DNA of 64,000 bases from Methyloceanibacter superfactus (GCF_001723305.1 NZ_LPWF01000023.1:174485-238484); one strand, 5' to 3'; shown: positions 28,375-39,711, counted from the stretch's first letter. Numbers and translations: made by a program. Notes: generated by a model not told the origin, from the sequence alone.

Positions 28375-28915
28375 GTCTCTGGCTCCTCGGACGATTCTGG
28401 TCGATTTCGGGCTCAACGAAGCCTGACGCGGGACCAGAGTCAAATCCGATCTTCAGGCCTCCAAAGGCCTCCGAAGCGCCTCGCCCATCGGAGCCCGCCC
28501 CCGTGGCGCGCCCGTCGATCCGCCGCCGCCGGAAGCGCTGAACAAGCCTTGCAAGCCGCGCTCCCACGACGACGATCCCTTCACCGTGTATGAGCGCTAT
28601 TCGGCCTGCGATTAGAGGCTAGTCCTGCGGCGTGCTCTGCAAGAGCGCCTGCGCGCGCTCTTTGTAGTTCATGCCGCGGTCCGGCATGAGCCCGGTCGAG
28701 AGTAAAGCATGGGCTATCGCGTCTGTTGGAGCATGTCGAAGGCTCCCAACTATGTCAGATCGCGCGACGGATGCCTCGGGGATTATCAGAAGCCCCGAAT
28801 TAGCGCGACTCTTTCAAGCCAATTTTAAGTTGCTCCGGCTATGTGTTGCAACTGGCCCCCTCATGCGACGACGCAACCCGGTGGGACGAACCGGGCTCAG
28901 CTATGGAACGAGACC
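28375..28915. other. intergenic region with a possible gene remnant
   Basis: 541 bases between divergent mcd and the cysteine hydrolase. On the plus strand a Pro-rich reading (about 28410-28520) continues, after one frame change, into PPPPEALNKPCKPRSHDDD and FTVYERYSACD with a stop at 28613. It lacks a start codon, so it is a broken gene or chance. The promoters for the flanking genes must also be here but are not identifiable. Confidence 0.3.
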
Positions 28916-29623
28916 ATGCCAATCATTGATGCGAAGCCATTCCATTACGATTTCAGTTTCGACCATGTTGCCCTGGTCTGCATCGATATGCAGCGGGACT
29001 TCTGTCAGCCGGGCGGATTTGCCGAGTCGCTCGGCGACAACATCAAGAATCTCCAGCCCTGCATCCCGGTCATCGGCAAGCTCCAGGAAGCCTTTCGCAA
29101 GGCCGAGCTGCCGATCATCCACACCAAGGAATGCCACAAGCCGGATCTCTCCGACCTGCCGACCGCCAAGCGGAACCGCGGCAACCCCAAGCTCAAGATT
29201 GGCGACAAGGGGCCGATGGGGCGGATCCTGATCGATGGCGAGCCGGGATCAGACTTCATTCCCGAATGCGCGCCCGCCCAATGGGAGCTCGTCATCTCCA
29301 AACCAGGCAAGGATACGTTCTACAACACCGAGTTCGACGACTACATGAAGCTTCGAAAGATCACCCATCTGGTGATCACCGGCGTGACCACCGAGGTCTG
29401 CGTGCAGACCACCATGCGCTGTGCCAACGACCGCGGCTACGACTGTGTGCTGGTCGAGGACGGCACCGACAGTTACTTCCCCGAATTCAAGGCCATGACG
29501 CTGAAGGCGCTGGTTGCCCAAGGCGGCATCGTCGGCTGGACCTGCAAGTCCGACGCCTTGCTGGAGCTCTTGGCAAAAGAGCAGCCGGGGCAGGTGAGTT
29601 CGGCCACCTCCTTCGCCGCATAG
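28916..29623 (+). CDS. isochorismatase-family cysteine hydrolase, biuret/triuret hydrolase-like
   Basis: A 235-residue enzyme with the catalytic triad of the family: Asp in VCIDMQRDFC, Lys in ISKPGKDTFY and Cys in VTTEVCVQTTMR. The motif HKPDLSDLPTAKR followed by GRILIDGEPG resembles the HRPDLADLPxNKR and GRILTRGEPG stretches of biuret and triuret hydrolases, as I remember them. It hydrolyses a C-N bond in a small amide or ureide. A urea transporter gene follows 95 bases later, supporting a urea-type substrate or product. ATG at 28916 is chosen with GGAACGAG upstream. Confidence 0.82.
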   Translation: MPIIDAKPFHYDFSFDHVALVCIDMQRDFCQPGGFAESLGDNIKNLQPCIPVIGKLQEAFRKAELPIIHTKECHKPDLSDLPTAKRNRGNPKLKIGDKGPMGRILIDGEPGSDFIPECAPAQWELVISKPGKDTFYNTEFDDYMKLRKITHLVITGVTTEVCVQTTMRCANDRGYDCVLVEDGTDSYFPEFKAMTLKALVAQGGIVGWTCKSDALLELLAKEQPGQVSSATSFAA

Positions 29624-29718
29624 GATCGCGTTACTGCCGGCGACGGAGCCGTCCGCCTCTGCACTCAAGGACATGACCGGCCCCTAGTCTATGTTTGGGG
29701 CTGACATGAAGTGCGTGA

Positions 29719-30726
29719 ATGAAAGAGCCCGTCGACTACATCTTTCCCCCCGCAGCGCCGGGTCAGGTGCCGTACTGGCGGCTCGTTCTGCGAGGCACCT
29801 CGCAGATGTGCTTCCAGAGCAACGAGCTCACGGGCCTTTTCTTCCTGGCGGCCGTTCTCGTGGCGTCACCGATCAGCGCCGCCTATCTTCTGGTGGCCGG
29901 CATCATGACGCCCGCCGGCCGCATGCTGCTCGGCGACAGGGGCGTCGTGCTCTCAAGCGGGCTTCCGGGTCTCAATCCCTCCCTCATTGCGATCGCGATC
30001 CCGGCCTTCTTCGAAACCGGCTGGACCAATGTCGGCATGTGGGCCGTGCTCGTAGTCTGCGTCGCCATTACCATCATGCTGGTGCGGGTCTGCGTTGCCA
30101 TCCTGCCCTTCCCGACTCTCGCCCTGCCGTTTCTGATCGTGTTCTGGACGCTCTACGCCTTGGCGCCGCAAATCGACGTCGTCCAACCGCTCCATTTCAC
30201 GGCAACAGCGCAAACCACATTCCATCCCGTGATGGCGGTGCTGTCGAGCCTGGGGGAGGCCGTGTTCGCGCCCATGGTCTTGCCGGGCGTGTTGTTTGCC
30301 AGCGGCGTGCTTCTCAGCAACTGGCGGCACGGCGTGCTGGCGATCTGCGGCGCCGCCATCAGCACGGCGGTGGCCTACTATTACGGCAACGTCGACCCGG
30401 GGAGCGCCGATCTCGGTCTCTACGGCTTCAACGGCGTTCTGACGGCCGTGGCGGTGTTCGTGACCTGTGGCGGCAAGCTCAGGCTTTCTATCCTAGGGGC
30501 CCTGATCGCCACCATGATGATCCCGGCGATCGGCGATCTGGGCTTGCAAACGGTCTCCGCGCCGTACGTGTTCACCACCTGGCTCATGCTCGGCTTAGGC
30601 TGGTTTGAAGACAAATGGTTCGACGCTGAGCCGCCACGCACCTCGAAGCCAGCACCAACGACACAGCCCGCGCGCACGACAAGGCCCCGGGCTTCTGCGC
30701 AGATCGCACAACGTCCCGGAGACTAA
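29719..30726 (+). CDS. urea transporter (UT family)
   Basis: A 335-residue membrane protein with about ten helices arranged as two similar halves. The family signatures appear in each: NELTGLFFLAAVLVASP with LSSGLPGLNPSLIAIAIP in the first and LGLYGFNGVLTAVAVF in the second. UT proteins are channel-like and pass urea. The C-terminus is a Pro/Thr/Arg-rich tail of 40 residues. It lies between the ureide-type hydrolase and a cupin gene, the latter starting four bases after its stop, so the three probably form an operon for scavenging ureide nitrogen. Confidence 0.88.
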   Translation: MKEPVDYIFPPAAPGQVPYWRLVLRGTSQMCFQSNELTGLFFLAAVLVASPISAAYLLVAGIMTPAGRMLLGDRGVVLSSGLPGLNPSLIAIAIPAFFETGWTNVGMWAVLVVCVAITIMLVRVCVAILPFPTLALPFLIVFWTLYALAPQIDVVQPLHFTATAQTTFHPVMAVLSSLGEAVFAPMVLPGVLFASGVLLSNWRHGVLAICGAAISTAVAYYYGNVDPGSADLGLYGFNGVLTAVAVFVTCGGKLRLSILGALIATMMIPAIGDLGLQTVSAPYVFTTWLMLGLGWFEDKWFDAEPPRTSKPAPTTQPARTTRPRASAQIAQRPGD

Positions 30727-30729
30727 TGC

Positions 30730-31095
30730 ATGATTACGCTCCCCGCCTCCCTGGTCATCCTCAACCTCATGGCATTCGTAGACAGCTTGAGTGAGGCTGA
30801 ATGGCATCCCTTCCGTCCCGGCGTAACTGCCCATTGGTTCTATAAGGAAGGGGACGGCGGGGCGTCAGCGGTATTGCTGCGCTACGAGCCCGGCGCCCGT
30901 GTCCCCGAGCACGAGCACATCGGCTATGAGCACATGCTCGTGCTCAAGGGCGACCAATACGATGAAGATGGTACCTATCCTGCCGGCAGCTTCATCATCC
31001 ACCCACCGGGCACGCGTCATTCGCCCGGCAGCCACGGCGGCTGCGTGGCGCTTCTGATTTACGAGAAGGCCGTCCGCTTCACGGCGCCAGACTAA
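30730..31095 (+). CDS. cupin-domain protein (ChrR-like)
   Basis: A 121-residue single cupin. Motif 1 is PGARVPEHEHIGYEHMLVLKG with the metal-binding His and Glu, motif 2 is PAGSFIIHPPGTRHSPGS. It resembles the ChrR C-terminal cupin that binds zinc. It begins four bases after the urea transporter stop with GGAGAC as ribosome site, so it belongs to the same transcript. Role unknown; sensing or detoxification of a small nitrogen compound is possible. Confidence 0.8.
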   Translation: MITLPASLVILNLMAFVDSLSEAEWHPFRPGVTAHWFYKEGDGGASAVLLRYEPGARVPEHEHIGYEHMLVLKGDQYDEDGTYPAGSFIIHPPGTRHSPGSHGGCVALLIYEKAVRFTAPD

Positions 31096-31111
31096 GGGCG
31101 GCACCAAGCAT

Positions 31112-31143
31112 AAAAAAACGCCCCGGACGGTTGGTCCGGGGCG
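31112..31143 (-). terminator. intrinsic terminator of ccr
   Basis: CGCCCCGGAC (31119-31128) pairs perfectly with GTCCGGGGCG (31134-31143) around a 5-base loop; on the minus strand it is followed by seven U residues. It lies 38 bases past the ccr stop and also stands between ccr and the convergent cupin gene. Confidence 0.88.
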
Positions 31144-31181
31144 CCGCGGGCCGCGTGGCGGCCGAATTCGATTGTCGGCGC

Positions 31182-32498
31182 TTACGAGCCGCCGTGCATT
31201 TCCTTGCTGGCTTCGAGCACGTCCTCGAAGGTCCGCAGGCCCGTGACCGGCGCGCTCACCAGCACCGACATGTTGCCGGGGCGATGCTCGTTCTTCCACA
31301 TGCGCATATGCGCCTTGGGGATTTGCTCCCAGGGGAACACCTCGGACATGCACGGGTCGATGTGCCTCTCAATGACGAGCTTGTTGGCCTGGCTTGCCTG
31401 CAGCAGATGGGCGAAATGGGAACCCTGGATGCGCTTCTGATGCATCCACACATAGCGGGCGTCCATCGTGAGGTTGTAGCCGGTGGTGCCGGCGCAGAAC
31501 ACGACCATGCCGCCGCGCTTCACGATGAAGCAGGAGACGGGGAAGGTCGCTTCGCCCGGATGCTCGAACACGCTGTCCACATTCACGCCCTTGCCGGTGA
31601 TCTCCCAGATCGCCTTACCGAACTTGCGGACCTCTTTGTTCCACTCGTCATATTCCGGCGTGCCGACCTTGGGCATCTGGCCCCAGCAGTTGAAGTCCTT
31701 GCGGTTGATCACGCCCTTGGCGCCGAGCGACATCACGTAGTCGCGCTTGTCGTCCTCGGACACCACGCCGATGGCGTTGGCGCCGGCCGTGGCGCAGAGC
31801 TGGATGGCCATGGAGCCGAGGCCGCCGGAGGCGCCCCATACCAGGACGTTATGGCCGGGCTTCAGCGTATGCGGACGGTGTCCGAACAGCATGCGGTAGG
31901 AGGTGGCGAGCGTCAGCGTGTAGCAAGCGGCCTCCTCCCAGGTGAGATGCTGCGGCCGGGGCAACAGCTGACGGTCCTGAACGCGGCAGAACTGCGCGAA
32001 CGAGCCGTCGGGCGTCTCGTAGCCCCAGATGCGCTGGGACGGCGAGAACATCGGATCGCCACCGTTGCACTCCTCGTCGTCGCCGTCGTCCTGGTTACAG
32101 TGGATGACGACTTCATCGCCGACCTTCCAGCGCTTCACCTTGGCGCCCACCGCCCACACGATGCCCGAGGCGTCGGAGCCGGCGATATGATAGGGGTTCT
32201 TGTGAACGTCGAGCGTCGACATCGGCTGGCCGAGCGAGGCCCACACGCCGTTGTAGTTCACGCCGGCCGCCATCACGAGCACAAGCACGTCATGGGAATC
32301 GAGCTCCCATGTCGGCACCACCTCGACCTGCATGGCCTCATCCGGCGGGCCGTGGCGCTCCTTGCGGATCGCCCACGCATACATGTTTTTCGGCACGTGA
32401 CCGAGCGGCGGAATCTCGCCGATCTCGTAAAGATCCTTGATCTCGCCCCGTGGGGCAGCGGTTTCTGGAGAAACTGCAGTTAAAGACATTTCATTCAT
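31182..32498 (-). CDS. ccr: crotonyl-CoA carboxylase/reductase
   Basis: A 438-residue medium-chain dehydrogenase with the Ccr hallmarks: NMYAWAIRKERHGPP, VMAAGVNYNGVWASLG, VIHCNQDDGDDEECNGGDPM, RIWGYETPDGSFAQF and the nucleotide-binding VWGASGGLGSMAIQL. It reductively carboxylates crotonyl-CoA to ethylmalonyl-CoA with NADPH and CO2, the committed step of the EMC pathway. Start at 32498 with GGGGGA eight bases upstream; the frame is open above it but unlike the family. It is monocistronic with its own terminator. Confidence 0.95.
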   Translation of the reverse strand: MNEMSLTAVSPETAAPRGEIKDLYEIGEIPPLGHVPKNMYAWAIRKERHGPPDEAMQVEVVPTWELDSHDVLVLVMAAGVNYNGVWASLGQPMSTLDVHKNPYHIAGSDASGIVWAVGAKVKRWKVGDEVVIHCNQDDGDDEECNGGDPMFSPSQRIWGYETPDGSFAQFCRVQDRQLLPRPQHLTWEEAACYTLTLATSYRMLFGHRPHTLKPGHNVLVWGASGGLGSMAIQLCATAGANAIGVVSEDDKRDYVMSLGAKGVINRKDFNCWGQMPKVGTPEYDEWNKEVRKFGKAIWEITGKGVNVDSVFEHPGEATFPVSCFIVKRGGMVVFCAGTTGYNLTMDARYVWMHQKRIQGSHFAHLLQASQANKLVIERHIDPCMSEVFPWEQIPKAHMRMWKNEHRPGNMSVLVSAPVTGLRTFEDVLEASKEMHGGS

Positions 32499-32843
32499 CC
32501 GGTTGTTCCCCCAGTCCTCTTGTTCGGTCTCTTTTTGCACTGCGGCAATTGTCTTCGATCCATCTCGCGACCGCAACATGTTTGCGGGCCGCAGACTTAA
32601 CACACGCCCGCCCCAAAAGTGCCGGGGCTTCCCTGAATTTGCCCTATTTCCGGCAGGGCGACCTCAATCGGGGAGGAGGGTTAGCAAAAAGAATCGGGTC
32701 TGCCCAGGGGTCGATTCGCGCAAGGCGCACGGTGGGCGCGGCACCGCGCCGCTGGCCAAGCGCATTTGCCCGCTGGCGGTAATGGCCTAAACCCAGGCCA
32801 AACGCGTCGAACGAGCCCATCAAACGCCTAACGGGAGCAGCAA
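32499..32843. other. intergenic region between ccr and the membrane transporter
   Basis: 345 bases upstream of both divergent genes. I see no convincing gene, RNA or repeat. It must hold both promoters but no clear -35/-10 or operator could be picked out. A GGGAG ribosome site at 32833-32837 precedes the transporter. Confidence 0.4.
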
Positions 32844-34066
32844 CTGACCGGCAATATCATCGTCTTCGTGGTCCTGGCGGCCGCCTGGCGCTTCTGTTCT
32901 CGCCGAGGCTCACCGCCTCGCCCGTGTGGCGGGCGACCGTCACGCCGCTTACCTCCATCATCGGCTCGGGTTTTCTCGTCTCGTTTCCGCTGCTGACCCA
33001 CGATCTCGGCTCCTATTCCGTGATCGCCATGGCCGGACTCGTGGGGTTCGCCTATCTGCTCGGCGGCGCCATCCGCTTCAACATTCTGCATGGCGAGCCG
33101 CTCTTCGCTGAAGGCGGCAGGCGATGGCTCGGCTCGATCGAGCGCCTATCCCACCTCGCGCTCGCGGTCGCCTATTTCATCTCCGTCACCTATTACCTGA
33201 CGCTGCTCTCCGCCTTCCTGCTCAAAGGGCTTGGCGCCCCACATCCGCTCGCGGCCAAGGCGCTCACCAGCGCCATCCTGGTCGGGATCGGCGCGCAAGG
33301 TCTGCTGCGCGGCCTGCACGGCCTCGAAAGCATCGAGGAATATGCCGTCGGGCTGAAGCTCGCCATCATCGCCGCGGCGCTCGCCGCACTCGCGTGGTTC
33401 AATATCGACATGGCTGCGGAGGGCACCTGGCATGTCGTCGAGCAGACGAAGCCCTTCGACTGGCAATCCTTCCGCGTGGTGCTCGGCCTGCTCGTGGTCG
33501 TCCAGGGCTTCGAGACATCGCGCTTCCTGGCCGGCGCCTATCCACCAGAGCTTCGTGTCCGCACCATGCGCTATGCGCAGTGGCTGTCCGGCGCCATCTA
33601 CATGGCCTTCTTTCTCCTGGCCATGGCCGCTGTCGAGGATCCCAAAGCCTTGAACGACGACGCCACGGGCATCATCGCGGTGATCGAGCCCGCCGCCTCG
33701 AGCCTGGTCTATCTGATCGTGATCGGCGCGGTATTCGCCCAGCTCTCCGCCGCCGTCGCCGACGCCATCGGCGCCGGCGGTCTCATCGAGCAGGTCAGCG
33801 GCCAACGCATCGACCATCGCCACGCCTATCCGGTCATCGCCCTGATCGGCATCGCCCTCACCTGGACACTGGACGTTTTCGCCGTCATCACCCTAGCCTC
33901 TCGGGCCTTCGCGCTCTTCTACCTGCTGCAATGCCTGGTCGCCGCGGGCGTGGCGCTGAGGAGCCCGGATGTCCGCCGCCGCCGGCTCCACGTCGCCGGA
34001 TTCCTGACGCTCGCCGCCATGGCGCTCGCCGTCGTCCTGTTCGGCATCCCCATGGAAGGGATTTGA
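32844..34066 (+). CDS. polytopic membrane transporter-like protein, frameshifted near its start
   Basis: About 408 residues with ten or more membrane helices. The core (SIIGSGFLVSFPLL, AYFISVTYYLTLLSAFLL, VVLGLLVVVQGFETSRFLAG) has the broken-helix, Gly-rich look of APC/LeuT-fold transporters, but I do not recognise the exact family. The first helix (NIIVFVVLAAAW) is in another frame; one missing G at the TGGCGC near 32886 joins it to ALLFSPRLTASPVW, and the span is 3n+2. No ATG, GTG or TTG fits the GGGAG at 32833, only CTG 32844; GTG 32924 would lose the first helix. It lies 120 bases before ecm on the same strand. Confidence 0.6.
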
Positions 34067-34185
34067 TATAGTTTCCGCTCCATGGAATACGGGCGTGACG
34101 CGGCCCCCCGGTGAGTTGCCACAAGGCGGGTGCCCGTGCTTCGATGAGACATGCGCGCGCGACCGGACGCGCCCGGAGACAGCGA

Positions 34186-36213
<2,028 letters not shown>

Positions 36214-36333
36214 AAATCTCCCCATGGTCTGGGCAGAGACAGTCTAGGCAATGGCAGCAGACCCGCTTTGCCGCTAGAGTCCCGGCAACGTCGCGATTCT
36301 CTTCGCGCGTCCTGGCCAAGGGGGGAGCTACCC

Positions 36334-36510
36334 ATGAACTTCAATTTGAGCACGCCGCGCCGGGAGACCTTCCTCGTCTCCGTCGTCATCGCCGTCCTGG
36401 TCGTCATCGGCATGATCGTGCCGCTGCCGATCTTCACGGGCTACGGGCTCGGCCTATTGCTGATCGCCTATCTGATCCTGCTCGCCGGCGTTCTCATGGA
36501 CAACGTCTAG
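36334..36510 (+). CDS. small two-helix membrane protein
   Basis: A 58-residue protein: a short polar start (MNFNLSTPRRETF), then two membrane helices (LVSVVIAVLVVIGMIV and LGLLLIAYLILLAGVLM). A strong GGGGGAG lies 8 bases before ATG 36334. Uncharacterised; similar tiny membrane proteins are common in Rhizobiales. It sits between ecm and the convergent hybrid kinase. Confidence 0.65.
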   Translation: MNFNLSTPRRETFLVSVVIAVLVVIGMIVPLPIFTGYGLGLLLIAYLILLAGVLMDNV

Positions 36511-36535
36511 GCGCCGTCCATCCTCCGCGCGGGCC

Positions 36536-37804
36536 TCAGCTCGCCTTGGCGAACTCCATCGGCGCGCCGAGGAAGGGCACGAGGCCGGCATAGAGCGCGC
36601 GGCCCTGGATCGGCTTCGATACGCAAGCGTTGATTCCGGCGGCGACATAGTCCTGGTCGTCGTCCGTGGCGCCGGGCGCGGTGATCGCCACGATCGGCAC
36701 CTCCGACGACGGCGCATGCATGGAGCGGATGCGTTTGGCAATCTGCATCCCGTCGTAGTCAGGCAGCACCGTATCCATGAGCACCAGATCGTAGCTGCGC
36801 GCGGCAAGGCACATGACGGCCGCGGCACCGTTCTCGACGCCCTCGTAGGTCAGCCCGAACTCGTCCAAGTAAGCGCCGATCAGCATGCGGTTGACGGTAT
36901 TGCCTTCAACTACGAGCACGTGACCGGAAAGCGTGTTTCTCGGAGCCACCTCTTTGGGAGCCGCGACCTTGGCCACGATCTCGCCTTGCTCGACCGGGGC
37001 CTCGTCCGTCTCGCCGTCATCGTCGGCGGCCAGCGCCTGGAGCGTGAACCAATAAAGCGTGCCCTGGCCGAGCGCGCTGTCGCAGCCGGCTCCGCCGCCC
37101 ATCGCCTCGGCAAGCCGGCGCGCGATCGGCAGGCCGAGCCCGCCGCCGACGCGTGATTGCTCGGCCGAAGGCCGGAACAGGCGGTCCTGTTGCGCCTCGG
37201 TCAGACCTTCGCTCGTGTCCGTGACGTCGAAGCGCAAGGTGAGCGGGTCCGTCGCATCGTTGACGCTGACATAGAGCCGCACCGAGCCCTCGCTCGTTGC
37301 CTCCAGCGCGGTCTCGATCAGGCCCATGAGCACCTGGCGGACGCGCACCTCGTCGCCGAGTAGGAAGCGCGGACAATTGGCGCCCATGTCGACGCCGCTG
37401 GTGAGCCCCTTGGCGCTGGCGCGCGCCTGAAGCACCGAGGCGGCGCTCCGGACCAGCGCATGCAGATCGAAGCGCTGCAAAGAGAGCTCGGCCTCGCCGG
37501 CTTCGAGCTTGGAGAAATCGAGGATGTTGTGCACCGCGCCGAGCAGGCTCCGGGCGGAATGGGCCAGGGTCTCGACCTGACGCCGCTGCGAGCCGTTATG
37601 CTGTCCGGCGAGCAGACGCTCGGTCATCGCCACCAGCGTCTCCATCGGCGTGGACAGCTCGCGGCCGATCACCGCGAGAATTTCGGCCTTGGCCGCGTCG
37701 GCCATTTCGGCCGCCTGGCGCGCGCTCCGCTCGGCTTCGAGCCCGTCCACAAGAATTTGGATCTGCGCAAATAGATCGTCCGGCTGGAAATCTCTGGTCT
37801 GCAT
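36536..37804 (-). CDS. degenerate hybrid histidine kinase with C-terminal receiver domain
   Basis: A 422-residue soluble protein laid out like a hybrid kinase: a coiled N-terminus, HisKA-like helix, HATPase-like domain and receiver (residues about 300-410). The HisKA helix reads ILAVIGRELSTPM where active kinases have a His two residues before the E-x-x-x-P, so the phosphoacceptor is replaced by Arg. The ATPase N-box (GLIETALEATSEG) lacks the key Asn. The receiver keeps the acceptor Asp in LVLMDTVLPDYDG and the Lys in CVSKPI, but the acid pair is EG (VVEGN). It is likely a pseudokinase that receives phosphate from elsewhere or acts as a scaffold. Confidence 0.75.
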   Translation of the reverse strand: MQTRDFQPDDLFAQIQILVDGLEAERSARQAAEMADAAKAEILAVIGRELSTPMETLVAMTERLLAGQHNGSQRRQVETLAHSARSLLGAVHNILDFSKLEAGEAELSLQRFDLHALVRSAASVLQARASAKGLTSGVDMGANCPRFLLGDEVRVRQVLMGLIETALEATSEGSVRLYVSVNDATDPLTLRFDVTDTSEGLTEAQQDRLFRPSAEQSRVGGGLGLPIARRLAEAMGGGAGCDSALGQGTLYWFTLQALAADDDGETDEAPVEQGEIVAKVAAPKEVAPRNTLSGHVLVVEGNTVNRMLIGAYLDEFGLTYEGVENGAAAVMCLAARSYDLVLMDTVLPDYDGMQIAKRIRSMHAPSSEVPIVAITAPGATDDDQDYVAAGINACVSKPIQGRALYAGLVPFLGAPMEFAKAS

Positions 37805-38085
37805 GGTCGGCCCCCGCCTGTCGGATTTTCCCCTTGTTCAGCGGCGAACATGGCAGACACGACTTAAAACTCGGATAAATTGCTTGGTTTATAAGGCCCT
37901 AAGCACCGGCCCTGTCAGAAGCTCCCGGTCTCTTTGGCGGGCGTTTCGCTTGCGGACCCGTCCATTCTACTTTAGAATCATCCTAATCTGAGCGTCCCCT
38001 CCTGATCGAACCCCAGCTCTCCGCATGAGTTTGTTTTTCGCGCAGGACCTGACGACAAACCGGCCGCGCCGCCTTAGAGAGAGGC

Positions 38086-38328
38086 ATGATTGTTTGTTCT
38101 TGCACGATGATCACGTCCCAAGACATTCACGAAGCGGTCTCGGCGCTCCGCACCAAGGATCCGTTCGTGGTGCTCACGCCAGGTCTCATTTATCGCACGC
38201 TCGGCAAGCGCCCCTCGTGTGGCAGCTGCCTGCCGCTCATGTCCAAGCTTATGGTCGGTTACGACGAAGAGGGGCCGAGCTCGGCGGCTTCCCTGCCGCA
38301 CCGCTCCGCCAATGAGCGCCGAGACTAG
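38086..38328 (+). CDS. bfd: BFD-like [2Fe-2S] bacterioferritin-associated ferredoxin
   Basis: An 80-residue protein with the four-cysteine BFD pattern: CSC at residues 4-6 (IVCSCTMITSQDIHEA) and CGSC near residue 45 (PSCGSCLPLM). Bfd reduces bacterioferritin haem to release stored iron. The bacterioferritin gene follows 56 bases downstream, the classic pairing. The C-terminal 20 residues are low-complexity. Confidence 0.82.
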   Translation: MIVCSCTMITSQDIHEAVSALRTKDPFVVLTPGLIYRTLGKRPSCGSCLPLMSKLMVGYDEEGPSSAASLPHRSANERRD

Positions 38329-38384
38329 CGGCACACAACAGATCACGTCACAATGAACATCGAGGTTGAGAGGAGAATTACGCA

Positions 38385-38879
38385 ATGAAGGGCAATCCCA
38401 CAGTCATCGAATATCTCAATAAGGCGCTGACCAGCGAGCTCACCGCCGTCAATCAGTATTGGCTGCATTATCGTCTGCTCGACGATTGGGGCTACAGCAA
38501 GCTGGCCAAGAAAGAGCGCGAGGAATCGATCGAGGAGATGCATCACGCCGACAAGCTGGTGACCCGCATCATCTTCCTCGAGGGCTTCCCCAACATGCAG
38601 AAGCTCGATCCGCTGATGATCGGCCAGAACGTCAAAGAGATCCTCGAATGCGACCTCAAGGCCGAGTACGGCGCCCGCGCCCTCTACATGGAAGCGCGTG
38701 CTTGCTGCCGGAAGGAAGAGGACTATGTCACCATGGATCTCTTCGAGGAGCTGCTGTCTGACGAGGAAGGCCATATCGACTTCATCGAGACCCAGCTCGG
38801 CCTGCTGAACGACATCGGCGCTCAGATGTACGGCCAGTTGAATGCCCATTCGGCCGACGACGTCCCGGAGGGCGACTAG
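38385..38879 (+). CDS. bfr: bacterioferritin
   Basis: A 164-residue four-helix ferritin. Diiron ligands: Glu in [12 protein letters not shown], Glu and His in EEMHHADKL, Glu in [15 protein letters not shown], and Glu and His in [12 protein letters not shown]. The haem-ligand Met is present in EEMHHAD (equivalent of Met52 in E. coli), so this is a true haem bacterioferritin. It stores iron as a 24-mer and is paired with bfd upstream. RBS GAGGAG lies before ATG 38385. Confidence 0.95.
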   Translation: MKGNPTVIEYLNKALTSELTAVNQYWLHYRLLDDWGYSKLAKKEREESIEEMHHADKLVTRIIFLEGFPNMQKLDPLMIGQNVKEILECDLKAEYGARALYMEARACCRKEEDYVTMDLFEELLSDEEGHIDFIETQLGLLNDIGAQMYGQLNAHSADDVPEGD

Positions 38880-38906
38880 GTGCGGGCGGATCGGGTCTCC
38901 GCCTAG

Positions 38907-39587
38907 ATGACCTCACCGCAGCTCGACGGACCGCGCCTCGACCCGGCCGCGGGTGGGCCTCCGCGCCAGCTCGTGGTGTTCCTGCACGGCTATGGCGCCG
39001 ACGGCAACGACCTCATCGGCCTGGGGCGCGAATGGGCGCCCGCCCTGCCCACGCGCTTCGTCTCGCCGAACGCGCCGGAGCCGTGCGGCATGGCACCCAT
39101 GGGCCGGCAGTGGTTCGACCTGTCGCTCGGCGACATGGCGCTGATCGCCGAAGGCGTGAAGCGGGCGTCGCCCGCGCTGCAAGCCTTTCTCGATGCGGAG
39201 CTGCAGCGCTACGGCCTGCCGCCGGAAGCGCTGGGCCTCGTCGGTTTCAGCCAGGGCACCATGATGGCGCTGGCCGCCGGTCTGGCCCGTAAGCCGTCGC
39301 CTGCGGCGATCGTCGGCTACTCCGGCGCCCTCGCCACTCTCGAGGCGCTGCCCGCGCCGGGCACGGGCCCCGACATCCTGCTGGTGCATGGCGACATGGA
39401 CGAGGTGATCCCCGTCGACGCCATGCTCATGGCCCGTCAGGCGCTGGCGCAAGCCGGCCTGCCGGTGGAATGGCATGTGGCCGAAGGCATCGGCCACGGC
39501 ATTGACGGCGAGGGCTTGCGGCTCGGCGGTGCATTTCTGAAGCATGCCTTCGCCACCGCGCAGCACCGCCACAGCCAAAACTCATAA
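38907..39587 (+). CDS. phospholipase/carboxylesterase-family alpha/beta hydrolase
   Basis: A 226-residue compact alpha/beta hydrolase: LVVFLHGYGADGNDLIGL (oxyanion region), nucleophile Ser in LGLVGFSQGTMM, acid Asp in HGDMDEVIP and His in EGIGHGIDGEG. This is the YpfH/acyl-protein-thioesterase-like group acting on short esters. It starts 27 bases after bfr, so it may ride on the same transcript, but no functional tie is evident. Confidence 0.87.
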   Translation: MTSPQLDGPRLDPAAGGPPRQLVVFLHGYGADGNDLIGLGREWAPALPTRFVSPNAPEPCGMAPMGRQWFDLSLGDMALIAEGVKRASPALQAFLDAELQRYGLPPEALGLVGFSQGTMMALAAGLARKPSPAAIVGYSGALATLEALPAPGTGPDILLVHGDMDEVIPVDAMLMARQALAQAGLPVEWHVAEGIGHGIDGEGLRLGGAFLKHAFATAQHRHSQNS

Positions 39588-39711
39588 GCAGCGCGGCACC
39601 GCCTAGGGGCCAAGGCCAATGGGGACCACATCATGTGGGGCCCTTCACATTCGTGACACGTCCTTATAGTATCCGGCCATCGAGAAGGAGGGCCCGAGTG
39701 CGACGGGCAAG

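Noticed and set aside
27019..28593. A 524-codon plus-strand open frame opposite mcd
   Set aside because: Shadow of the acyl-CoA dehydrogenase; no domain and codon-position pattern fits the minus strand gene.
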